Assembly (NCBI GenBank): GCA_946186945.1
Contig: CAMHPC010000012.1
Location: forward strand, 1-34,620
Source: an uncultured Prevotella sp.
GTDB lineage: Bacteria; Bacteroidota; Bacteroidia; Bacteroidales; Bacteroidaceae
Reading direction: 5' to 3'
Length of the DNA stretch: 34,620 bases
Each line of letters begins with the position of its first letter. Position 1 is the stretch's first letter. Positions 7,995 through 16,792 of this stretch are shown here, piece after piece. The translations under genes and the position numbers were made by a program. Below the pieces are notes generated by a model. It searched no databases and was not told the origin of the DNA. It saw only the letters and a list, made by a program, of their open reading frames with translations.

Positions 7995-8527
7995 AACCAA
8001 TTGACATCATAGACCGTTATTACAATGAGGATGCAGCCCTGCGCCGCATCCTCATTACGCATAGCAGCGCCGTGGCAGACAAGGCACTCGCCTTGGCACG
8101 CCGTCACCCCGAACTGGACATAGACGAGACCTTCGTGTACGAGGCTGCCATGTTGCACGATATAGGCATCATCCGCTGCGATGCACCCGGCATACTGTGT
8201 CACGGCACCGAACCCTATATCTGCCATGGCATGATGGGTGCCGAGATGCTACGTGCCGAAGCAATGCCTCGCCATGCCCGCGTGTGCGAGCGCCATACGG
8301 GGGCGGGCATCACGGCAGAGGAGGTAAGGGCTCAGCACCTGCCAATGCCGGAGCGCGACTATCTGCCAGAAACCACAGAGGAATGTCTCATCTGCTATGC
8401 TGACAAGTTCTTCTCCAAAACACGTCTGGACCGTGAGAAGACCATCGAACAGGCCATACACAGTCTGGAGAAATTTGGTCCGGCAGGTGTAGCACGCTTC
8501 CTGAAGTGGAAGGAAATGTTTGAATAG
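7991..8527 (+). CDS. HD-domain hydrolase
   Basis: 178 residues, with the start fixed by the ATGA overlap with the carboxyltransferase stop (7991-7994). It carries the HD metal site pattern: His24, then His56-Asp57 in AAMLHDIGI, then Asp138 in CYADKF. Further His residues (His71, His79, His102) resemble the HDIG-type subfamily. Members hydrolyse phosphate esters of nucleotides or related compounds. The substrate is unknown. Tight coupling to the carboxyltransferase suggests a shared pathway or merely shared expression. Confidence 0.88.
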   Translation: MKPIDIIDRYYNEDAALRRILITHSSAVADKALALARRHPELDIDETFVYEAAMLHDIGIIRCDAPGILCHGTEPYICHGMMGAEMLRAEAMPRHARVCERHTGAGITAEEVRAQHLPMPERDYLPETTEECLICYADKFFSKTRLDREKTIEQAIHSLEKFGPAGVARFLKWKEMFE

Positions 8528-8540
8528 TTCTTTTCACATC

Positions 8541-8582
8541 AAAGAAATCCCCCTCCGAACTTCGTCGGAGGGGGATTTCTTT
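8541..8582. terminator. Strong bidirectional terminator
   Basis: A perfect 18-bp stem (8541-8558 with 8565-8582) around an ACTTCG loop, GC-rich in the middle with AAAG/CTTT ends. It ends the + strand operon and, from the other side, the gene stopping at 8603. Confidence 0.88.
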
Positions 8583-8602
8583 GTTAATATAGTCAGTAAG
8601 GT

Positions 8603-8773
8603 TTACTCGTCCCACACATTTACATGGGGTGCACTAAACTCACCATTGTATTCTTCTTCAGTCACAACTATAGAGTTTTCGTCCTTCGTCTCGTCGAGAA
8701 CAGACGCTTTGAGGAGAGTCTCAGACTCAACGACGGCAAACTTCGTCTGCGGTTGAATATAAGTTTTCTTCAT
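8603..8773 (-). CDS. Small protein of the MKKTYIQPQT type, unknown function
   Basis: 56 residues from ATG 8773, starting MKKTYIQPQT. This opening is common among small proteins of Prevotella and relatives found near secreted proteins. The C-terminal half is acidic (DETKDENSIVVTEEEYNGE). There is no signal peptide or known domain. An alternative ATG at 8800 overlaps the stop of the large upstream gene as TAATG and would add nine residues; the family opening favours 8773, the overlap favours 8800. It is probably co-transcribed with the gene at 8800-12513. Confidence 0.65.
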   Translation of the reverse strand: MKKTYIQPQTKFAVVESETLLKASVLDETKDENSIVVTEEEYNGEFSAPHVNVWDE

Positions 8774-8799
8774 TTTATTGATTGTATTTCTTAATTTCA

Positions 8800-11700
8800 T
8801 TATTTCACTACCACCTTGCGACCGTTGATCACATAGATGCCTTTGTGCACCTGACTCTTGTTCACCTTACGTCCCTGCAGGTCGTAGATATCACCCTCGT
8901 AATTGTCGAAGATGGTGGCTGTGGTGATGCCAGTTGCCACACCGTCGAACAAGAGCGAGAACTCAGGGGCTGAGTTAGCACCCATGTCGAAGTAAGCACG
9001 GAAGCCCTTCATAGAAGCACCGGCTCCACCCTTCTGTATCCTACCCTCAGGTGTAACGCCATACATGCCCTGCATGCCAGGAGCAGCAATAGGAGCATAA
9101 GAGCCCTGGAAGGTGACACCGTTCTTGGCAACCTTAATATTATCAGCACCTACGTATGAAGAGTAGATTACGGGATTATTCCAAGTGAAGGTCACTTCTT
9201 TTGCCTCAGTCAGATAGATGATATAAGGAGTAGCAGGAGTTAGAGTGCGGTCGGTGACAGTCTTGAACTTCAGTTCGCTATCTGCATAATCATCAAACTG
9301 ATATACCTTTGCGTTTTCACTGATATCGTAAACAGCCACAGACTGAGGAGCCACAAAGGTATTCCAGCCAGCTACAAAGCTGCGGGTCAGAGTAACCACA
9401 TCGTACACTGCGCTATAGCCAGTAGTGATTTCTTTCTCCTCGGTCTCGGTCAGTTCCAGTTTGTTAATCTCAGCAATAGTGCGAGTCACGGTTTCAGACT
9501 TGATTGTGCCACCAGCATATTCCACTTCAACGTACATATCCACGTCGCCAGCGGTAGCGGGAGTGAACGGTATGGTAAGGGTCTTTTGCTCGTTGGCATT
9601 GAAGCTCACAGCATCAGAATTTGCAACATACTCTTCATTGATGTAGAGTTTTGCCATTACGTTCTCTTCATCCACGCCCAGGTTCTCTTTCACAGTCACT
9701 GTAGCCTGCGATTCTATCTCAGTCTTCAAACCTGATGTAGGAATAGCAAAAGAAGCGATAGACATGCTGTGCTCGGGCATATCCAGAGTGAAGCCATAGA
9801 AGTTGTCTACACCATTCTGATATGTAGAAGTGAAGCGCAGGTAATATGAACCAGCGGCAGGTGCAGTGAACTGCATAGCCTTGTGCTGGTATTTAGAAGA
9901 TATGCCGTCATCTTGCGGTTTATAATTGTAGACCTGAGTCCAAGTCTGCTGCTCATCGTCTGAGTATTCGACAGTCATAGCCTCATCGTACCAGTTGAAG
10001 TATGCATCCCAAGTCAGCACGTCGCCTTCATTTGCAGCAAGACGCGGAGTGATGAGGGTACCAGCTGTATTACCACTTGGTGCAAGAGCCATGGGAGTAG
10101 TGTTTTCGTATGAAGAGAAAGTACCTACAGTCCAGCCATTAGCCACCCAACCAGCGGGCAGCGAACCGCTCTCGAAGTCCTCGAACCACACATTTGGATC
10201 CATGCTTGTAGCTGTGGCGTTGACAGTGAGTGTGGCATCGTCTGAAACGACAGTAATAGTAGCATTCTTCTCGCCGAAGGGCTCAGCAACCATAGTCACG
10301 GTGAAAGTCTCGGACTCACCTGCTGCGAGAGCCATCTCTTCCTTGTCTACAGTGAAGTCAGAGGTATTGCTTGATTCGAGCAGCACATTGAGAGTGCCGG
10401 TACCTGTATTGCTGACAGTATAGGTCTTGGACACAGCCCCTGTCACCTTGCCAAAGGCGAGGTCTACAGTGCCGCTGACCTGATTGTTGTCAGCATCTGT
10501 CACGGTCATTATAGGAGCATTGTCGTCATAATTGAAACCGTTGATATGGTTCATGACAACAGCATAGCCCTCAAACTTGAAGAAGTATGTGCCGGCAGGT
10601 ACGGTGAGAGTATTCACCTTATAAACGTTGGTTTCAGCTCTCAATGCTGTATTATATTCACCCTGCTTAGTCCATGTCTCACCATCAGTAGATGTGTAAA
10701 CATACAACTCAGCATAACTGCCGGTACCCATTGCCTCGATAACCATCGTCTCACCTTCCTCTACCTTTATCTTCGGAGAGGTCATCTCAGAATTGCGACT
10801 GGTTGTAGAAGAAGTATACTTACCTGTAGCAGTACCGTTGGCAATAGTCCAACCAGTATTTGTCCAATTCTCTGGCAGAGGATAGTTGCCATCGAAGGCA
10901 ATGAGTATCTTGCTGTCGTCAGCCACATAACCCTGAACACCGAGCTGAACCGGATCCTGACCATCGGCTGTGATATTGATAATGGCCTCGCGGTTGCCCT
11001 TGTATTCTGTGCCAAGGGTGATACGGAGAGTGGTGTTCTGGCCTGGGGCCACGGTGCTGTTGTCCAGCTCTATGCTGAAGCCCTCATCAGAAGCTTCATC
11101 GAGAGTGGCGGTCAGGTTGGTCAGGTCTATGGTACCGGCATTGCGGATGTTCACAGTCTGTGTAGAAGAGTTGTTGGTGAGGAAGCCAAAGCCTACGTCC
11201 CCAGACTCCACCTTCATTATTGCCTCCTGAGGCAGAGTGCAACCGTAGAACTCCTGTATGTCAACATACTGTCCTTCTATTTTCAGATATTTTGTAGTGG
11301 CAGGAACCACACAAGACATAATTGTCCAATCATTTAGTTCTGTACCTGAAGCACTTTGATCAATCAAAGCGTCATCCCAGTTTGTACCGTCCTCAGAAGC
11401 ATAGACTTTAAAGCTGGATCCGTACCAACTAGAAGTACTTGAAGAATTTCTCCTAAACTTAAACACCATCATTTCATTGTCGGAAGCCTCAACTTTGCCA
11501 GAAGTGATAGTAGCAGTGGTACCGTATGAATTAACACGGGCGTAGCCATTATTGATAGTCCATCCGGAGTTAGTCCAACCCTCGGGCAAATCGTCATGGT
11601 CAAAGTCTATGTGCAACTTGTTCTCATCCAGCACATAGAGATGAACACCGAAAGTGAAATCATTCACATCGTCGGCAGTGATGGTGAGTGTAGCGTTATA

Positions 11701-12513
11701 TTCACCTGCTGTTTCGGGCATAGTAAGTGCCACTTCCTGCTCCGCACCAGCTTCGAGTGAGGTGTTATAATTTCCAACAGAGAAGCTTGCAGCTTCTGTA
11801 CCGGTCCAAGATATAGAGATATTTGACATGGCAGCAGTACCTGTATTTTTCACTGTTATCTTCGGAGTATTCTCTCCACTGCCGTTTGGATTTTCATCCA
11901 TAGACTCCATGGTCGAGCCTGATGTCAGTTTATTTTCGCCAATGAAAACACCGAGTGAGGGACCATCTACCGCATCAACACCTGTAAAACTGAGGTCATC
12001 AATGCTCACCTTTGCCAGATATATAGCGTAGCGTTTTGGAGTATTTCCAACTGTTATGCTGCCCTGCTGATATTTGGATGTTGCTTCATTTGTGTAATTT
12101 GGTCTGGCCGTCCAAACAGAGGTACCTGTTGCAGTGCCAGTTGTCTCATCATATTCGAAAATATTAATGTAACCTTTTGTGGAAGAGCTAGAATTGTACT
12201 TTCTGTAGTAGAAAGTAAAAGTGCCTGTCATGGCGGGTGTTACAATCATAGGTGATGAAGTTGTGCCCTGAGCTGCACTATGACCACTGTTTCCAAGACA
12301 TTTACTACCAGAGTTTGGTGTAAAGTCCGAAGAGCCAACAGCATAATCGTAAGTATACTCGTTGCCATAAGTAGCATTGTTAATCAAGAGCCAGCCATCT
12401 CCAACAGATGTTGTGCCCCAATTTTCAAAGCCCTCATTGACAACAGTTTGCGCATTTATCTGCACACTAAAGGCAAACAACGCAAGCGTCAATAATAAGT
12501 AAAATTTTTTCAT
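8800..12513 (-). CDS. Large secreted multidomain protein with choice-of-anchor/adhesin-like modules and a T9SS-type C-terminal tail
   Basis: 1237 residues with a signal peptide (1-21, ending INAQ). The middle alternates two module types. One is jelly-roll-like and begins with an FE/FD-W...GW pattern (for example LPEGWTNSGWTINNGYARV, LPENWTNTGWTIANGTA, LPAGWVANGWTVGTF), as in cleaved-adhesin/choice-of-anchor domains. The other is an immunoglobulin-like domain of choice-of-anchor D type (SNTGTGTLNVLL, TVAPGQNTTLRITLG). The last ~40 residues (DIYDLQGRKV, then GIYVINGRKVVVK) match tails that send proteins through type IX secretion. It is probably a surface or released adhesin or binding protein. 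No catalytic motif was seen. Confidence 0.88.
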   Translation of the reverse strand: MKKFYLLLTLALFAFSVQINAQTVVNEGFENWGTTSVGDGWLLINNATYGNEYTYDYAVGSSDFTPNSGSKCLGNSGHSAAQGTTSSPMIVTPAMTGTFTFYYRKYNSSSSTKGYINIFEYDETTGTATGTSVWTARPNYTNEATSKYQQGSITVGNTPKRYAIYLAKVSIDDLSFTGVDAVDGPSLGVFIGENKLTSGSTMESMDENPNGSGENTPKITVKNTGTAAMSNISISWTGTEAASFSVGNYNTSLEAGAEQEVALTMPETAGEYNATLTITADDVNDFTFGVHLYVLDENKLHIDFDHDDLPEGWTNSGWTINNGYARVNSYGTTATITSGKVEASDNEMMVFKFRRNSSSTSSWYGSSFKVYASEDGTNWDDALIDQSASGTELNDWTIMSCVVPATTKYLKIEGQYVDIQEFYGCTLPQEAIMKVESGDVGFGFLTNNSSTQTVNIRNAGTIDLTNLTATLDEASDEGFSIELDNSTVAPGQNTTLRITLGTEYKGNREAIINITADGQDPVQLGVQGYVADDSKILIAFDGNYPLPENWTNTGWTIANGTATGKYTSSTTSRNSEMTSPKIKVEEGETMVIEAMGTGSYAELYVYTSTDGETWTKQGEYNTALRAETNVYKVNTLTVPAGTYFFKFEGYAVVMNHINGFNYDDNAPIMTVTDADNNQVSGTVDLAFGKVTGAVSKTYTVSNTGTGTLNVLLESSNTSDFTVDKEEMALAAGESETFTVTMVAEPFGEKNATITVVSDDATLTVNATATSMDPNVWFEDFESGSLPAGWVANGWTVGTFSSYENTTPMALAPSGNTAGTLITPRLAANEGDVLTWDAYFNWYDEAMTVEYSDDEQQTWTQVYNYKPQDDGISSKYQHKAMQFTAPAAGSYYLRFTSTYQNGVDNFYGFTLDMPEHSMSIASFAIPTSGLKTEIESQATVTVKENLGVDEENVMAKLYINEEYVANSDAVSFNANEQKTLTIPFTPATAGDVDMYVEVEYAGGTIKSETVTRTIAEINKLELTETEEKEITTGYSAVYDVVTLTRSFVAGWNTFVAPQSVAVYDISENAKVYQFDDYADSELKFKTVTDRTLTPATPYIIYLTEAKEVTFTWNNPVIYSSYVGADNIKVAKNGVTFQGSYAPIAAPGMQGMYGVTPEGRIQKGGAGASMKGFRAYFDMGANSAPEFSLLFDGVATGITTATIFDNYEGDIYDLQGRKVNKSQVHKGIYVINGRKVVVK

Positions 12514-12567
12514 TTTGTTATTTGATAGTTAATAATTGCATCACGAATATATAGTCTTTTGCAAGAA

Positions 12568-12604
12568 GACATCTCCCTCTATCTGTAGCGACAGAGAGAG
12601 ATAA
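12568..12604 (-). other. Imperfect hairpin between the two secreted-protein genes
   Basis: On the minus strand ATCTCTCTCTGT and the following ACAGATAGAGGGAGAT can pair with a small bulge. No T-run follows, so it is at best a weak terminator or an RNA processing site. Confidence 0.3.
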
Positions 12605-12623
12605 CCGTATGTCGAAATACGTA

Positions 12624-14063
12624 TTATTTTACAACATATTTCTTGCCATCCACGATGTACACACCGTGTGTGAGGCCCTCGGTAGCATTGCCCACCTTCT
12701 GTCCGCTAAGGTTGTAGACGCCCTTGGAAGTGGTAGCAGCCACGTCAGTCTGCACATCTTCAATGCCAGCGAGAATATTCATGCCACAGCCGTCGCTCAC
12801 GTCGGCACCTTCCACCCACATGCAAGAGAAGGTGAAGCGGTTGGGTATCTTAGCCAGACGGGTACCAATACCTGTGTTCACGTCGATAGAATAGAGACAT
12901 GTGTCGTACTTGCCGTTCTCTATCCAGTTCTCATCAGGCAGCGATGTATAAGAACCACCGCCGTTCACGCCCTTGCCGCTGTTGAAGTAGCCGTTCCAGT
13001 AAATCACGTTGGGGTTGTTCTTGTCGAAGCACATGCTCTGGCGGTGCACCTGCGAAGCATAACCTGTGGCATTGGGAATGGTAGGCACCTGCTCCTCATA
13101 GGTCTCGCCCGTCTCGGAGTCCACGGCAGACTTGGTAGTAGTGAGCATCAGACCGCTGGAGAGGTCAAACTCACAGAGTTGGGCACCGGTGAGGTTGCCA
13201 TACATATCACGCATGCGTCCGTCGTCGTCGATGGGAGCATTGACACCGCCGCTGGTGAGAGCGAAGGCACGTCCCTCGGAATTGATGGCGAAAGCCACCC
13301 AGTTGCCGTAATACAGGCCGGGAGTGACGAGACTAACCTGCAGACTCACGGGGTCTATCTGACAGATGGCATAGCCATCATCATTGGCGGAAGCCTCACC
13401 GTCCTGGTCAACGAAGAAGTCGGGGTCGCTGGTAATCTCGTCGGGTAACTGTGCCGTAGTGAAGTGCACGAAGCCATAGAGCTTGCCATCCTTGGGATTA
13501 TAAGCCATGCCTGCAGTCTCGAGATTGCGGTCCAGGCCGACTATCTCACTCTCGAGCAGGTCGCCAGTAGTGGCATCCCACTTACGAACGGAAAAGATCT
13601 CCTCGTCGACGGTAGACTGGTAGTCGCGCGACATGACTGTCATGATTTTTCCATCAACATACACGGCACCAGAGTTGCCCATCATATTGTTGAAGTTGGT
13701 GGCCCACTGAGCCTTGTCATTGTCAGTAAACTCACCGCCGTAGCCATTGCCGTACCTGCTTATGCTGCCACTGTAGAAGTCCTGATAGTTGACAGCAGGC
13801 TCCTTGACGGGCTCAGAAAGAGTAGTGCCGTTCCAAGTCATTGAGTAGATGCTGTTCTGCACTATGAAGATGGGTATCTGCAGGTCGTAGTTATAACCGA
13901 GATAAATCGAGAAGTAGTGACTGATGTCATCCTTCACATCCTTTCCATTGTCATCGTAACGGTTGTTCTGATACACGCCCTTGATTTTCAGTGTCTGAGC
14001 CTGAGCGGTCATGCCGCTACCTGCGACGAGAGCCACAAGAGCAAGAAGTAAAAGTTTTTTCAT
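12624..14063 (-). CDS. Secreted protein of unknown function with a T9SS-type C-terminal tail
   Basis: 479 residues with a signal peptide (1-23, ending AQAQ). The body has repeating strand-rich segments of the form 'value, then description' (KWDATTGDLLESEIVGLDR, AYNPKDGKLYGFVHF, AICQIDPVSLQVSLVT, CLYSIDVNTGIGTRLAKI). These suggest a beta-propeller-like fold; this is inference. The C-terminus has GVYNLSGQKV and GVYIVDGKKYVVK, the same tail type as the 8800 gene, pointing to type IX secretion. It has its own promoter upstream and is 110 bp before the next gene on the same strand. Confidence 0.85.
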   Translation of the reverse strand: MKKLLLLALVALVAGSGMTAQAQTLKIKGVYQNNRYDDNGKDVKDDISHYFSIYLGYNYDLQIPIFIVQNSIYSMTWNGTTLSEPVKEPAVNYQDFYSGSISRYGNGYGGEFTDNDKAQWATNFNNMMGNSGAVYVDGKIMTVMSRDYQSTVDEEIFSVRKWDATTGDLLESEIVGLDRNLETAGMAYNPKDGKLYGFVHFTTAQLPDEITSDPDFFVDQDGEASANDDGYAICQIDPVSLQVSLVTPGLYYGNWVAFAINSEGRAFALTSGGVNAPIDDDGRMRDMYGNLTGAQLCEFDLSSGLMLTTTKSAVDSETGETYEEQVPTIPNATGYASQVHRQSMCFDKNNPNVIYWNGYFNSGKGVNGGGSYTSLPDENWIENGKYDTCLYSIDVNTGIGTRLAKIPNRFTFSCMWVEGADVSDGCGMNILAGIEDVQTDVAATTSKGVYNLSGQKVGNATEGLTHGVYIVDGKKYVVK

Positions 14064-14152
14064 AGTTTTGATTTAAAATAATATTGTTTTTTTAAGGCCC
14101 AGCAAGTCTAAGCGTAGGTATCTCTCTTCATTTATGGGCAATTATATCGTGG

Positions 14153-14184
14153 CAAATATACCATAAAATAATCACTGTTGCAAG
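14153..14184 (-). promoter_or_regulatory. Promoter of the 12624-14063 secreted-protein gene
   Basis: On the minus strand CTTG (14181-14184) and TATATTTG (14153-14160) with a 20-bp spacer. Transcription would start near 14148, giving a leader of about 85 nt. Confidence 0.68.
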
Positions 14185-14223
14185 AAAATAACTTTTTTTT
14201 TCACATATTTACTTTAATAGTGC

Positions 14224-14823
14224 TCATTTATTCGGGCGATGAATGGTAACCATGGTGGCACCATATCCATACTCTTGAAACGAGGCATCCTGATATTCGT
14301 ATTCGCGGTAGCGGCTACGCAGTTCGCGCAAGATAGATTGTCGCAGCACCCCCTGTCCCCTGCCATGGATGAACACTATGCGCTGTCCCAGGTGCTCTCG
14401 GTGCTCCGCCAGTGTGCGGTGCACGGTCTCAAGCTGATATTTCAGTATATCACTGGCACTCATGCCACTAGTACTGACAAGCAGGTTGTGTGCATGCAGG
14501 TCAACGACCACCACGTTCTCACGTCGGCGGCGCGGTGTCATGCCCTTGCTCTGGCTATCGTCGTAGCGGCGCACATAGCCCTCGTCCTTGTGCAGGGGCT
14601 CGGTAACCACAGGTTTGTCATGAGCTGTCGGTTCCACCTTTTCTGTCTGTCGCACATGAGTGATATTATAATTGTCGGTGGTCACCACCACAACCTCGTT
14701 GATGGGTGTGGGTATCTGGAAACCGTCTTCATCCTCTACCAGCACGATGTTTCTGCCTTGGAAACCAGCTACCGTGCCACCTCCCACTTCTGAGAGGAAT
14801 CTCACTATATCACCTATTTGCAT
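14224..14823 (-). CDS. DUF2027 and Smr domain protein
   Basis: 199 residues from ATG 14823 (MQIGDIVRFLSEVGGGTVAG). The N-terminal ~70 residues form the small beta-rich DUF2027 region found in Bacteroidetes. A charged linker with RRRRE follows. The C-terminal Smr domain (about 110-195) contains VDLHAHNLL and the signature IVFIHGRGQGVLRQSIL. Smr domains act on nucleic acids, often as nucleases in MutS2 or in ribosome rescue; a role here is inferred only. It lies 29 nt after queA and is likely its co-transcribed partner. Confidence 0.9.
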   Translation of the reverse strand: MQIGDIVRFLSEVGGGTVAGFQGRNIVLVEDEDGFQIPTPINEVVVVTTDNYNITHVRQTEKVEPTAHDKPVVTEPLHKDEGYVRRYDDSQSKGMTPRRRRENVVVVDLHAHNLLVSTSGMSASDILKYQLETVHRTLAEHREHLGQRIVFIHGRGQGVLRQSILRELRSRYREYEYQDASFQEYGYGATMVTIHRPNK

Positions 14824-14852
14824 AATGTGTTTATTTTTTAGCAATTTAACGT

Positions 14853-16073
14853 TCACGGTATGAGCAGACTGCTGTCGCCATAACTGAGGAAGCGGAAACC
14901 GTGTGAGAGGGCGTAGTCGTAGATGGGTCGCCACTGACCTCCTACGAAGGCACTGACGAGCAGAAGCAGAGTGGACTGTGGCTGATGGAAATTGGTGATG
15001 AGGTGCGACACCACATGATACTTATAGCCTGGTGCGATGATGATCTGCGTGCTGGAGTGTAACACCTCCTCACCCTGCCGTTCCAGATATCCGACAAGTG
15101 CTGATAGAGCCTGCACAGTAGTGGGAGCATCGGGTGTATCGGCCAGATCGTAGGGTTCCCACTGCGACAAATGGAGGTCGGCCAGAACACAGTTGGGATT
15201 CCGCAACACCTTCCATCCCATGTAATAAAGGCTCTCGAGCGTGCGCACCGAGGTTGTGCCCACGGCAATGGCCTTGCCACTGTGTGCTATGAGACGCTCT
15301 ATGGTATGTCGTCGCACGGCTATGTATTCCGTGTGCATCTCATGGTCGGCTATCTGTCTGCTCTTAACAGGGCGGAAGGTGCCGGCACCCACGTGTAGTG
15401 TCACCTCCTCGCGCTCTATGCCGCGAGCGTCCACAGCAGCCAACACCTCGGGAGTGAAGTGCAGACCGGCGGTAGGTGCAGCCACCGAACCTTTTATCTT
15501 GGAATAGACCGTCTGATAGGTGGTCTTGTCGCTCTCCTCCGTTGCTCGGTTGAGATATGGCGGTATGGGCAGTTCGCCCACGTGGTCGATAACGGTGGCA
15601 AAGGGCACTCCACCACCCCACTCGAAGCGCACCACCTGGTCGGCACCCCTGCTCTCCACCCTGGTGGCAGAGAGACGATACTGCTGACCATCAACGGTGA
15701 AGGTGCGAGAGAGCCGACCCTCCTTCCACTTTTTCGCATTGCCCACCAGGCAGTGCCATTCGCAGCACTCTTGCTGCTGAAACATCTGCTCATAGTCGGC
15801 AGGGGTGTGGGGCTCGAGCAGAAACACCTCGATGAGAGCACCCGTGGGTTTACGGAAATAGATACGTGCCTGTATCACACGTGTGTTGTTCACTACCATG
15901 AGTGCCCCCTCGGGCAGGTATTGGGGTATGTTGACGAAGGTATCGTCGCTTATCTCGCCGTGACGGTATATGAGCAACCGTGAGTGGTCGCGTTGTGCCA
16001 CTGGATGTTTTGCTATCCGCTCATCGGGCAGAGGATAGTCGTATTCTGAAATTTCTATCTGTTGTGTGTTCAT
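14853..16073 (-). CDS. queA: S-adenosylmethionine:tRNA ribosyltransferase-isomerase QueA
   Basis: QueA transfers the ribose of AdoMet to preQ1 in tRNA, making epoxyqueuosine at the wobble base. 406 residues, longer than the ~350 of E. coli; I take the extra length to be normal for Bacteroidetes. Family motifs visible are YDYPLPDERIA (residues 10-20), VVNNTRVIQAR, AAPTAGLHF, VTLHVGAGTFRPV, AVGTTSVRTLES and LITNFHQPQSTLLLLVSAF. It lies 23 nt after the PAP2 gene, so it probably belongs to the long minus-strand run. With queF and yhhQ it makes three queuosine genes in this window. Confidence 0.97.
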   Translation of the reverse strand: MNTQQIEISEYDYPLPDERIAKHPVAQRDHSRLLIYRHGEISDDTFVNIPQYLPEGALMVVNNTRVIQARIYFRKPTGALIEVFLLEPHTPADYEQMFQQQECCEWHCLVGNAKKWKEGRLSRTFTVDGQQYRLSATRVESRGADQVVRFEWGGGVPFATVIDHVGELPIPPYLNRATEESDKTTYQTVYSKIKGSVAAPTAGLHFTPEVLAAVDARGIEREEVTLHVGAGTFRPVKSRQIADHEMHTEYIAVRRHTIERLIAHSGKAIAVGTTSVRTLESLYYMGWKVLRNPNCVLADLHLSQWEPYDLADTPDAPTTVQALSALVGYLERQGEEVLHSSTQIIIAPGYKYHVVSHLITNFHQPQSTLLLLVSAFVGGQWRPIYDYALSHGFRFLSYGDSSLLIP

Positions 16074-16096
16074 GAATATTTAAAGTAACAAATGGT

Positions 16097-16792
16097 TCAC
16101 AATGCTATGACGAGGGCTCGCAATACGGCATAGAAGAAGGTGAGTGCCAAGACGAGCATCACAACATCCACATCGTCGAGTGAATAGCCAGTGCTGGTGT
16201 ATTGCGACGAGACGAAACGGGCTTCTGTTGCTGCATAGCGCAGCACCAGTCGGTAGATGGTATAGACGATGACAGCGACGAGCGAACCAGCCACAAAACC
16301 CGTAAGTACATCGATAGGGAAGTGCATGCCCAGATACAGACGGGTGTAGCCATTGAGCAGCGACCACCCGATGAGTGCTATGCATAGCGCCCTGTGGCGC
16401 ACCACCATACAGAGGAAGAGTGCCAGAGACGAGGTGTTGGCGGCATGTGCCGAGAAGAAACTGAAATCATCTGCCGTGACACCTGCCACAGTGAGCACCG
16501 TATGTCCGAGTACAGGGTCGTTGAGCGGCCGCGGACGTGCCACCCAGGGTTTCACTATGCCATTGTCAATGATGGTGACCAGCAGTACGCAGGCCAGTGC
16601 TCCCCCTATGGTGATAGCAGCCTTGCGCGCATCGCCATTGCGCACTATCATATATGCGAGAGCCATATACAGCGGCACCCACGTGAGTCCGGCTGTGCAG
16701 GTAGCGATAAATCCGTCCCAGAAGAGTGAGTCGCTGCCGTTGAAGGAGCGTAACCACTGCCAGTCGAGTTGTATGAGCGTGTCGAGGCTCAT
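16097..16792 (-). CDS. PAP2-family membrane phosphatase
   Basis: 231 residues from ATG 16792, which overlaps the stop of the Bat fusion gene (ATGA). The three PAP2 motifs are present: KPWVARPRP (KxxxxxxRP), SFFSAHAAN (variant of PSGH, with the catalytic His kept) and TRLYLGMHFPIDV (SRxxxxxHxxxD with Thr for Ser). There are about five or six membrane helices. It probably dephosphorylates lipid phosphates such as undecaprenyl pyrophosphate or phosphatidylglycerol phosphate at the inner membrane; the substrate is not shown by the sequence. Confidence 0.92.
   Translation of the reverse strand: MSLDTLIQLDWQWLRSFNGSDSLFWDGFIATCTAGLTWVPLYMALAYMIVRNGDARKAAITIGGALACVLLVTIIDNGIVKPWVARPRPLNDPVLGHTVLTVAGVTADDFSFFSAHAANTSSLALFLCMVVRHRALCIALIGWSLLNGYTRLYLGMHFPIDVLTGFVAGSLVAVIVYTIYRLVLRYAATEARFVSSQYTSTGYSLDDVDVVMLVLALTFFYAVLRALVIAL

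Noticed and set aside
10546..11337. 263-codon + strand frame opposite the large secreted protein
   Set aside because: Antisense to repeated adhesin-like modules in a continuous 1237-residue frame; no supporting start signals.
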